Source: Lentibacillus kapialis
GTDB lineage: Bacteria > Bacillota > Bacilli > Bacillales > Amphibacillaceae
Length of the DNA stretch: 39,503 bases
NCBI RefSeq assembly: GCF_014646635.1
Contig: NZ_BMNQ01000032.1
Span: 1 to 39,503 of the forward strand
Direction: 5' to 3'
Shown here: positions 33,485 through 39,503 of the stretch, piece after piece
How positions within the stretch are numbered: the stretch's first letter is position 1
Layout of the letters: each line of letters begins with the position of its first letter
The notes under the pieces: model-generated
What the model saw: only the letters and a program-made list of their open reading frames with translations
What the model was told of the DNA's origin: nothing
Database searches by the model: none
Made by a program: the position numbers and the translations under genes

Positions 33485-34535
33485 TCCGGAGCATTTGTTC
33501 AGCGCGTTGGGCATGGACAGCCCTGCGGAGATAATTGATTTTAGTGTCAATATTAATCCGCTGGGCGCACCTGCTGCGATCAAACACCACTGGGAAAGTT
33601 GGCTGAAAGAGATTGCTGATTATCCGGATCCGTCAGCCTCAGAACTGAAAGAGGCGATTTCCACCCATGACGGTGTGCCTGCATCTCATGTGCTGGCGGG
33701 AAATGGTGCATCGGAACTCATTACGTTAATTGCCCGTTATCTTCACGGGAAAAAGGTGTTGATTGTCCATCCGACTTTTTCCGAATATGAGTCAGCCTGC
33801 AGTAACGAAAACTGCACGATTCTTCACCATATCGTTCATCCCCCGAACTGGCAGTTAGATAAAGAAGCACTGCAGCATAAAATAAAAGTCGTTGATGCTG
33901 TTTTCTTTTGTCACCCCAATAATCCGGCAGGGGTGCAATATGACAGCTCAGCCATCGATTGGTTGATCGATGGTTGTGAGCGGTCAAAAACGCTGTTGAT
34001 CATCGATGAGGCGTTTTACGATTTCGCTTCCAGCCCGGTCACATCCATTCAAAAAGCGGGCGATTTCTCGTCTTTACTGGTTTTGCGATCGCTCACCAAA
34101 ATGTACAGTATCGCAGGACTGCGCCTGGGATATCTGGCAGGATCCCCGGAGCTTCTTGCACGCATTCAAAAAAGCCAGCCGCAATGGAGCCTCAATGCCA
34201 TTGCTTTAAAAGCAGGAACATTGTGTTTGAATGACAGCGGACACAGCGAACAGGCGCGGTCATATATGGAGGCAGAAAGGGCCCGGTTATTGTCTTACCT
34301 CAGTGATAGAGGATTCCTGCACAGCCCATCAGCGGTTAATTTTTATCTGTTCAAAGACCCTTCCCTCGACGACCAGGAGACACTATTTTTATTTTTATTA
34401 CGTAAAGGACTGGTACTTAGGCATACTTATAACTTTCCTGGACTTCACGGAACTTGGCTTCGTGCAGCTGTTAAAAGGGAAACGGAAAATAATCGTTTAA
34501 TGGAGGCGTTATTCGAATGGAAACAGGGGAACTGA
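33459..34535 (+). CDS. cobD: CobD, L-threonine-O-3-phosphate decarboxylase
   Basis: PLP enzyme of fold type I, 358 residues, producing aminopropanol phosphate for CbiB. Features are DFSVNINPLGAP near residue 30, CHPNNPAGV (151-159), IIDEAFYDF (181-189), the PLP Lys214 in LRSLTKMYSIAGLRLGY, and a late Arg region in HGTWLRAAV. The family overlaps with HisC (histidinol-phosphate aminotransferase), but the operon settles the choice. GGGGGAGG precedes the ATG, inside the cbiB end. Its substrate, threonine phosphate, needs a threonine kinase that I cannot find in this window. Confidence 0.88.
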   Translation: MRLPAHGSNPEHLFSALGMDSPAEIIDFSVNINPLGAPAAIKHHWESWLKEIADYPDPSASELKEAISTHDGVPASHVLAGNGASELITLIARYLHGKKVLIVHPTFSEYESACSNENCTILHHIVHPPNWQLDKEALQHKIKVVDAVFFCHPNNPAGVQYDSSAIDWLIDGCERSKTLLIIDEAFYDFASSPVTSIQKAGDFSSLLVLRSLTKMYSIAGLRLGYLAGSPELLARIQKSQPQWSLNAIALKAGTLCLNDSGHSEQARSYMEAERARLLSYLSDRGFLHSPSAVNFYLFKDPSLDDQETLFLFLLRKGLVLRHTYNFPGLHGTWLRAAVKRETENNRLMEALFEWKQGN

Positions 34536-35077
34536 TCTTTGTTACGGGCGGGGTCCGGAGCGGGAAGAGTTCGTATGCAGAGAACAAGGCTATAGAATTA
34601 AGCAGGAAATCAGAAGCAAAACTGCATTATATAGCGTGCGGGATGCCATCTGATGAAGAGATGGCTGAACGGATTGCCCGTCATCAGGCAAACCGAGAGA
34701 GCGTACCCGTTCATTGGAAAACGTGGGAATGCCCGTATCATTTGCAGTGTATTGCCGGATATTTTTCAAAACAGGATATCCTTGTACTGGATTGTGTGAC
34801 GAGCCTATTAAACAATTATTTATTTGATTGCGCTCTGGATGACCCCCCAAACGCGATAGAATCTATTTTAACGGACATCACCTGTCTTCAAGAGACAGCG
34901 GCTGCATTGATCGTGGTCTCCAATGAAGTAACACAAGGGATGCCACATTCAGAGTCCTTCACACGAAATTATCAATACATACTTGGTAACGTTCATCAAC
35001 AAATCGTTTATTACGCAGATACGGTCTTTTTGTTGGAAAATGGATTACCGATTTGCAAGAAAGGAGCAGCATCGTGA
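34517..35077 (+). CDS. cobU: CobU, adenosylcobinamide kinase / adenosylcobinamide-phosphate guanylyltransferase
   Basis: Bifunctional nucleotide-loop enzyme, 186 residues. The intact P-loop is GGVRSGKSSY (11-20). The DEEMAERIARHQANR block (about 47-61) carries the His expected for the guanylyl intermediate, followed by WKTWECP. LVLDCVTSLLNNYLF and VVSNEVTQGM are the Walker B-like and late family motifs. It overlaps cobD by 19 bp; TGGAGG lies 10 nt upstream of ATG 34517. The C-terminal portion is somewhat atypical (ILGNVHQQIVYYADTVF instead of the usual G-x-x-NQ-x-x-A form), which is relevant because a second CobU-like gene lies downstream. Confidence 0.88.
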   Translation: METGELIFVTGGVRSGKSSYAENKAIELSRKSEAKLHYIACGMPSDEEMAERIARHQANRESVPVHWKTWECPYHLQCIAGYFSKQDILVLDCVTSLLNNYLFDCALDDPPNAIESILTDITCLQETAAALIVVSNEVTQGMPHSESFTRNYQYILGNVHQQIVYYADTVFLLENGLPICKKGAAS

Positions 35078-35919
35078 AAGGAGTCATGATACAAGGGACC
35101 GCGTCAAATGTGGGAAAAAGCCTGCTCACAACCGCCATGTGCCGGTTATTCAACAAAAAGGGGTATGCCACTGCACCATTCAAGGCACAAAATATGTCCA
35201 ACCGCACGATCCTGACAGAAAGTGGAAAGGAAATGAGCATGGCACAGGCTCAACAAGCTGCAGCGGCAAAGCTTTCCCCATCCGTTATCATGAACCCGAT
35301 TGTATTAAAACCTTCTGAGAATCATCTGTCTGAAGTCATTTTCATGGGTGAGAAAATCAGCACAATCCATGGCGGTGACTATCAAACGTTTTATTACAAA
35401 CAAGCACGACAGACGATTGAATCGGCATTAAAGCAGTTGGATGCACAGTATGACCTCATTTTTCTTGAAGGAGCAGGCAGTCCTGTCGAGATGAACTTGA
35501 AGGCGCGTGATCTTGCCAATATGGCTCTGGCGAATATCGCAAATGTTCCTGTTATTCTGACCGCAGATATTGATAGGGGAGGTGCCTTTGCCAGTATTGT
35601 CGGAACACTCGCCTTACTGGAGCCGGAAGAAAGAAGCCGGGTGAAAGGCCTGCTTATCAATAAATTTCATGGCGACGTCACCACGTTTACCTCGGGCAGC
35701 AACTGGCTTGAGACTTATACTGGTATCCCTGTGCTGGGGGTTATTCCGTACGTCGACCATAACCTGGCTGACGAAGATGGTTTAGCTGCATCGGAAGGAC
35801 TCACGACCACTAGCATGCTCAATGGTGCTGATTATGAAAAACTGGCAACACATCTGGAAAAGTATCTGGATTGGAAGAAATTATTGACCATTATGCAGGG
35901 TGACACACATGCTCACTAG
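35074..35919 (+). CDS. CobQ-like cobyric acid synthase lacking the glutamine amidotransferase domain
   Basis: The protein has 281 residues, whereas full CobQ/CbiP has about 480-510. Residues 1-240 are the dethiobiotin-synthetase-like ATPase domain: P-loop GTASNVGKS (8-16), FKAQNMSNRT (36-45), EGAGSPVEMNL (132-142) and DIDRGGAFAS (165-174) are all intact. After IPYVDHNLADEDGLAASE the class I glutaminase domain (normally about 200 or more residues) is missing. The last part, DYEKLATHLEKYLDWKKLL (253-271), resembles the usual extreme C-terminal tail of CobQ, so it looks like an internal domain deletion rather than a frameshift. GTG 35074 has AAAGGAG seven nt upstream and overlaps the cobU stop by four bases. 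Activity with free ammonia, a partner glutaminase or a new role are all possible. Confidence 0.85.
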   Translation: MKGVMIQGTASNVGKSLLTTAMCRLFNKKGYATAPFKAQNMSNRTILTESGKEMSMAQAQQAAAAKLSPSVIMNPIVLKPSENHLSEVIFMGEKISTIHGGDYQTFYYKQARQTIESALKQLDAQYDLIFLEGAGSPVEMNLKARDLANMALANIANVPVILTADIDRGGAFASIVGTLALLEPEERSRVKGLLINKFHGDVTTFTSGSNWLETYTGIPVLGVIPYVDHNLADEDGLAASEGLTTTSMLNGADYEKLATHLEKYLDWKKLLTIMQGDTHAH

Positions 35920-36715
35920 TTTACGAGGTATTTTGTTCGGTATGGCCATTAATCTGCAGTTTTTCACCAGTATTCCGATCAAACATGAGCTCCCGATGAC
36001 CCGTTTCTATCTGTCATATGCACTAAGGACATTCCCGCTGCTCGGGCTGCTGCAGGGCGTCATCTATGCATCTATTTTGGCAGCGCTTCTCTGTTTGACA
36101 TCCTTTTCGACTGTCTCGATTGCACTCGTTTTATGGCTAGTATTAATTGTGTTATCAGGCGGGATTCATCTTGACGGATTCATTGATACAAGCGATGCCT
36201 ATTTCTCATATAGAGATCTCGGAAAGCGGCTGGAAATTATGCAAGATCCGCGTGTTGGCGCATTTGGCGTCCTGGCTATCGTCGTATTTCTTGGCGTACG
36301 TTTTGTGATGTTATATGAAATCATTACTATGGCAAATGTGTGGACATATGTATTGGTCATACTGGTGCCGTTCTTTGGGAAAATGCTGATGGGCTCCTAC
36401 CTGCAACTGCTGCCAACAGCGCGGGATACCGGTATGGCCCACTTTTTCAAACAGGGGGCAAATCAGTCATTCCGAGTCGTTTATGGTGCGTATGTCATTA
36501 TCATTGGTATCGTGATAGGCTTATTAAAGATGGAATTATTGTCAAGTTACATTATCCTCGTAAGTTGTACACTTATAACAGGCTATATCATTGCCGGGAA
36601 AATAAAGAAGCATTTCGGCGGTATATCGGGTGATACATTGGGCGCAAGTTCAGAAGGGATGGAGTTGGTATTATGGATTGTTATGTGGCTGTTACACTTT
36701 TTCGTCATGGCATAA
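35909..36715 (+). CDS. cobS: CobS, adenosylcobinamide-GDP ribazoletransferase
   Basis: Membrane enzyme joining adenosylcobinamide-GDP with alpha-ribazole or its phosphate, 268 residues. Recognisable blocks are FFTSIPIKHELP near the start, GGIHLDGFIDTSDAYFS (about 88-104) carrying the Asp-rich metal site, and RVGAFGVLAIV shortly after, plus GDTLGASSEGMEL at the end. About six to seven helices are predicted. ATG 35909 is preferred, six nt after AGGGTG; a GTG at 35900 lies within that site. It overlaps cobQ by 11 bp and cobC by 43 bp. Confidence 0.92.
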   Translation: MLTSLRGILFGMAINLQFFTSIPIKHELPMTRFYLSYALRTFPLLGLLQGVIYASILAALLCLTSFSTVSIALVLWLVLIVLSGGIHLDGFIDTSDAYFSYRDLGKRLEIMQDPRVGAFGVLAIVVFLGVRFVMLYEIITMANVWTYVLVILVPFFGKMLMGSYLQLLPTARDTGMAHFFKQGANQSFRVVYGAYVIIIGIVIGLLKMELLSSYIILVSCTLITGYIIAGKIKKHFGGISGDTLGASSEGMELVLWIVMWLLHFFVMA

Positions 36716-37299
36716 CACAGGCAAATCGCGAACAGACATATCTGGGGTGGTATGATGTGCCGATAACAGAGTACGCCCACAAGACGTTAAAAGCGCTGCA
36801 ATCGTCCATGCCAAGCTATGATTACTGTTTATCAAGTGACTTGGCACGCTGCAGGCAAACCGTTGAAATCCTTTGTCCAAACTTAAAGCACATGGAAAGT
36901 GATGCATTTCGCGAAATGCATTTTGGTCAATGGGAATTCAAAACATACGCAGACCTTTGTCAGGACAAAACGTACCAAAACTGGCTTTCAGATCCCTTTT
37001 CCAAGCGGCCGCCAGATGGTGAATGTTTTGCCGATATGGAAAAAAGAGTAATGATTGGCTGGCAATCATTGACGAAAACCATTCATCATGCGGGTCACCG
37101 GGAAGTTTTGCTTGTGACACATGGCGGCGTTATTCGTTTGTTATTAACAAAGCTTGCTGATGAAGCGAGACATTTTTGGGAATGGCAAGTCCCGCATGGC
37201 AGCGGAATCAGACTTTGCTGGACATATCATAATTGGAGGGAGGGCGGCCGATGCACTTCATTACAGGTGGTGCCTACAATGGGAAACGAAAATGGGTGA
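36673..37299 (+). CDS. cobC: CobC-like histidine phosphatase, alpha-ribazole-5'-phosphate phosphatase
   Basis: Phosphoglycerate-mutase-like phosphatase of 208 residues. The catalytic RHG is at residues 11-13 (VTLFRHGIT), followed by LGWYDVPIT, the second active-site region SSDLARCRQT, EMHFGQWE, and the late His in LLVTHGGVIRLL. It removes phosphate from alpha-ribazole phosphate or from the cobalamin phosphate made by CobS. The start overlaps the cobS end by 43 bp and its own end overlaps the following gene by 49 bp, both unusually long but supported by ribosome sites (GGATGGAG and GGAGGGAGG). Confidence 0.87.
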   Translation: MDCYVAVTLFRHGITQANREQTYLGWYDVPITEYAHKTLKALQSSMPSYDYCLSSDLARCRQTVEILCPNLKHMESDAFREMHFGQWEFKTYADLCQDKTYQNWLSDPFSKRPPDGECFADMEKRVMIGWQSLTKTIHHAGHREVLLVTHGGVIRLLLTKLADEARHFWEWQVPHGSGIRLCWTYHNWREGGRCTSLQVVPTMGNENG

Positions 37300-37697
37300 A
37301 AGATCACTATGCTGCCGAACATTATATATGGCTGAGCGCCTATTCGTCAGATGCACTAACGAAACCGTTGCAAAATTATATCCCGTCGCTTGCTGTATTG
37401 GAAGGACTTGAAGAATGGATCAGGACACAAATCGATTCAGCGTTTTCACCTTATACACTGCGTCAACGTGTCATGGATCAGCTTGGGGTCTGGTTGGAGT
37501 GGGAACAGGCGAACAGCTGCAGGCGGCTTGTCATCATCGGCACAGATACGTCCAAAGGGATTGTGCCAATGGATAAACGACAACGATACTTAAGGGATGT
37601 AACCGGGTGGGTTTATCAGGACATTGTGGCACAAGCCGAACGGGCTGATGTAATCTGGTATGGCATCGCGCAAACAATTAAAAATGATTATATTTAA
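37251..37697 (+). CDS. Divergent second CobU-like protein with altered P-loop
   Basis: The protein has 149 residues, shorter than CobU. It begins MHFITGGAYNGKRKWV, aligned with the CobU P-loop region, but the Ser/Thr after the Lys is replaced by Arg (GKR). The middle part is not like CobU, and the region holding the guanylylated His is absent. The end, GIVPMDKRQRYLRDVTGWVYQDIV then ADVIWYGIAQTIK, matches the CobU C-terminal pattern (GIVP...R-x-x-D-x-x-G-x-x-x-Q...AD-V...G-x-x-x-x-IK) better than the intact CobU of this operon does. It may have a split or regulatory function, or a different kinase activity. ATG 37251 follows GGAGGGAGGGCGG and lies inside the cobC end. Confidence 0.7.
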   Translation: MHFITGGAYNGKRKWVKDHYAAEHYIWLSAYSSDALTKPLQNYIPSLAVLEGLEEWIRTQIDSAFSPYTLRQRVMDQLGVWLEWEQANSCRRLVIIGTDTSKGIVPMDKRQRYLRDVTGWVYQDIVAQAERADVIWYGIAQTIKNDYI

Positions 37698-37711
37698 AAG
37701 GAGCGATTATT

Positions 37712-38296
37712 ATGCGGCTTTATACAAAATCAGGTGATAAAGGGCAAACAAGTGTCGTTGGCGGAAGATTGGGTAAGGATGATATTCGCGTTGAAGCATA
37801 TGGAACAATTGACGAGGCGAACTCGTTTGTGGGAAAGGCGATTTCGGAATTGGATAAAGATATTTTTCCGGATATTGTGGCAGATCTTGAAAAAATCCAA
37901 CATGAGCTGTTTGACTGCGGCTCGGAACTATCAAACATCAAAGCAAATCGTGACCATAAATTGACCGAAGAACCGATCACGTATCTGGAGGAAAAAATGG
38001 ATGAATTGATTGAGGAGGCACCGGAACTGGAGCGTTTTATATTACCGGGCGGCTCAGAGGCATCGTCATCAATCCATATCGCCAGAACCGTAACACGCAG
38101 AGCTGAGAGATTGATTGTTTCACTTATGAATGCAGAAGAAGGGATTCCGTCTGTGCCGTTAAAATATGTGAATCGTCTGTCAGACTACTTTTTCGCAGCT
38201 GCACGTGTCATCAATGCCAGATCAAACGTTCCGGATATCGAGTATGCACGCAGCGCCAAGGTCTTTCGCGGATCCAATAAAAAGAAACGCAACTAA
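37712..38296 (+). CDS. pduO: PduO-type cob(I)alamin/corrinoid adenosyltransferase
   Basis: Transfers the 5'-deoxyadenosyl group of ATP to Co(I) corrinoid, 194 residues, trimeric helical bundle. The N-terminal ATP-binding motif is RLYTKSGDKGQTSVVGGR (2-19), followed by RVEAYGTIDEANSFVG. The late motif RTVTRRAERLIVSL with the conserved Arg/Glu, then LKYVNRLSDYFFAAARV, is complete. AAAAGGAGCG precedes the ATG, 14 nt after the previous stop. It provides the adenosylated corrinoid that CbiZ, CobU and CobS act on, so it belongs functionally to this operon. Confidence 0.92.
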   Translation: MRLYTKSGDKGQTSVVGGRLGKDDIRVEAYGTIDEANSFVGKAISELDKDIFPDIVADLEKIQHELFDCGSELSNIKANRDHKLTEEPITYLEEKMDELIEEAPELERFILPGGSEASSSIHIARTVTRRAERLIVSLMNAEEGIPSVPLKYVNRLSDYFFAAARVINARSNVPDIEYARSAKVFRGSNKKKRN

Positions 38297-38313
38297 AAAG
38301 GGGCCGATTTGAA

Positions 38314-39018
38314 ATGAATAATGCTGTCGTGCTGCCATTGACGGCTGAACAGGAACTCGTGATCACGTCGGATAATAGTGGAACTATTGGTGAAAAACCG
38401 CATGACGCGGTTCAAACATCGAATGCCGTAGTAGGACATTTTGGCTGCCGTGTTGCTGTCATGGAATGCCTTGCTACCGGAGGTGACGTGCGAGCAGTTG
38501 TCATACAGAATTTCACCGATGACAAGGCCTGGCATGACTACAAGTATGGTGTAATGCAGATACTGAACGAACTAGGCTTGAATAACCTTCCCATCACCGG
38601 CAGCTCCGAAAGTAATTTTACCAGTCTGCAGTCAGGTCTGGGCTTGACGGTAATTGGAACACGATTAATGACAACTAAAAGCAACTCTTTGATCGGGAAG
38701 GACTTTGCGGTTATCGGAACACCACTGGTCGGCAATGAGGTCCTGGAACAACCTTATCGCATCGCACCACTTTGGTTATTTCAGCGTTTGTGCCGGTTTG
38801 AGTCAGTGACAGCATTGCTTCCAGTCGGATCAAAGGGAATTACCGCGGAATGGAGAGGGTGGACGGAGCGTTTGGATGATTTGAGCTCTGAAGTCGATCT
38901 GGAAAAATCAGCCGGTCCGGCAACATGCTTCCTGATTGCCTATGATAAAGGAAATGAAGAGAAAATAAGCGAACTGGCTGGTTCTTTTTTTCATAGATTG
39001 GTGCCTGTTGGGCTATAA
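38314..39018 (+). CDS. PurM (AIR synthase)-like protein, candidate alpha-ribazole kinase
   Basis: The protein has 234 residues without signal peptide. The pattern LVITSDNSGTIGEKPHDAVQ (17-36), with Asp and Gly positions like the ATP-binding start of PurM/ThiL-type enzymes, and CLATGGDVRAVVIQN (about 52-66) point to an AIR-synthase-like N-terminal domain. ITGSSESNFTSLQSGLGLTV follows. In Firmicutes that import alpha-ribazole, the kinase CblS makes alpha-ribazole phosphate, and a gene of this kind at the end of a cobalamin salvage operon fits that role. I cannot confirm the identity by alignment. No CobT (phosphoribosyltransferase) or CblT transporter gene is in the window. AAAGGGG precedes the ATG; last gene of the operon. 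Confidence 0.6.
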   Translation: MNNAVVLPLTAEQELVITSDNSGTIGEKPHDAVQTSNAVVGHFGCRVAVMECLATGGDVRAVVIQNFTDDKAWHDYKYGVMQILNELGLNNLPITGSSESNFTSLQSGLGLTVIGTRLMTTKSNSLIGKDFAVIGTPLVGNEVLEQPYRIAPLWLFQRLCRFESVTALLPVGSKGITAEWRGWTERLDDLSSEVDLEKSAGPATCFLIAYDKGNEEKISELAGSFFHRLVPVGL

Positions 39019-39171
39019 TCAGTCCATAAAGAATTGACGGGATGCCCTATGCGGTGAGGCATTTGGATGTGTCGTTCAATGAAGGCTCATGCAACCGTTA
39101 TTCTCTTTTTTTGTTCCGGTTTTGCTCGAATAGCATAAGGGAGGATCTGATCTGTGTGGGAAATTCAACTT

Positions 39172-39319
39172 CAGCGGATCCTCATTCCACTATTTGCGTC
39201 TTTTAGAGCATTTTCAGCACGCTAGCGGATCCTTATTCCGTTATTTGCTCTTTTCGCCTTAGATTTCCCTTGTTTTTACCCGAATAACGGAATGAGGATT
39301 CATGAAAGCACTAAATAGG
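39172..39319. repeat. Dispersed palindromic intergenic repeat, copy B
   Basis: It has the same order of elements as 8784-8932: AGCGGATCCTCATTCC, then CTAGCGGATCCTTATTCCG, then AATAACGGAATGAGGATTCA and CTAAATAGG. The outer arms are inverted repeats of each other. It occupies the middle of the gene-free stretch 39019-39427, in which I see no other feature and no clear terminator for the cobalamin operon. Confidence 0.75.
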
Positions 39320-39427
39320 CTTGACTCTTGCAATTTTTATATGAAGCCCCAAAAAAGGCCAAACTTATCCCTTGTTACAGGTCCCGATTTTAAAAAATAA
39401 GGCTATAGATTTTGATCGCTTTAAAAG

Positions 39428-39503
39428 TCAGGCTGTGAGCTTTAATTGCTTCAGCACTTCGGCAATTGGTTTTTCGGCTAATGCCTGCTCGTACGCATAA
39501 ACG
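39428..39503 (-). CDS. 3' end of an unidentified gene entering from the right edge
   Basis: On the minus strand an uninterrupted frame of 24 codons ends at TGA (39430-39428). It reads VYAYEQALAEKPIAEVLKQL and then KLTA. The composition is that of a real protein C-terminus (amphipathic helix), but the piece is too short to assign a family. Confidence 0.5.
   Translation of the reverse strand, partial: VYAYEQALAEKPIAEVLKQLKLTA

Noticed and set aside
35074-35919. CobQ shortened by a frameshift or sequencing error
   Set aside because: No glutaminase-like coding sequence is present between cobQ and cobS in any frame, and the tail resembles the normal CobQ C-terminus; the next gene overlaps the stop directly.

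Overview
The window looks like chromosomal DNA of an endospore-forming, probably halophilic or halotolerant Bacillaceae (Virgibacillus/Lentibacillus/Oceanobacillus-like). The indications are a complete spore germinant-receptor operon, Gram-positive style Shine-Dalgarno sites with frequent TTG/GTG starts, SAM and cobalamin riboswitches, CcpA-type cre sites, a GbsR-type regulator and an HssRS-HrtBA heme system. Genus is inferred from gene content and protein resemblance only; no database search was possible.

Layout: (1) 1-8.7 kb, a tricarboxylate/dicarboxylate uptake island: CitA/CitB-type two-component system, tripartite tricarboxylate transporter TctC-TctB-TctA, an SLC13/DASS-type permease and a PrpD/MmgE-family 2-methylcitrate dehydratase. 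A cre site overlaps the candidate tct promoter. The island is flanked by copies of a dispersed palindromic repeat and by look-alike terminators. (2) 9.1-11.4 kb, a DUF4317 protein and a nucleoside hydrolase. (3) 11.6-15.5 kb, HssR-HssS and HrtB-HrtA, with an HssR-box-like direct repeat in front of hrtB. (4) 15.6-20.9 kb, minus strand, a five-gene germinant receptor operon (A-B-C-D-B') with two B-type permease subunits. (5) 21.1-22.65 kb, minus strand, an NhaC-superfamily transporter behind a SAM-I riboswitch with a consensus promoter, i.e. a candidate MetT methionine transporter. (6) 22.7-27.5 kb, a divergent MFS/MarR pair with tandem operators, a GbsR-like regulator, a thiolase with a perfect cre, and a UbiA-family prenyltransferase. 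(7) 27.7-28.2 kb, an orphan PTS EIIA. (8) 28.4-39.0 kb, a 12-gene cobalamin transport and salvage operon behind a terminating cobalamin riboswitch.

The cobalamin operon reads as a coherent corrinoid remodelling pathway. BtuF/BtuC/BtuD import corrinoids. The CbiZ half of a BtuD-CbiZ fusion removes the aminopropanol side chain. CobD and CbiB rebuild it. CobU and CobS attach the lower ligand, CobC is a phosphatase, a PduO-type enzyme adenosylates cobalt, and a PurM-like terminal gene is a candidate alpha-ribazole kinase. Three oddities deserve attention: a CobQ that has lost its whole glutaminase domain but kept its C-terminal tail, a second CobU-like protein with a damaged P-loop, and an 11-copy, exactly 21-bp tandem repeat between btuC and btuD-cbiZ. 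No threonine kinase for the CobD substrate is recognisable.
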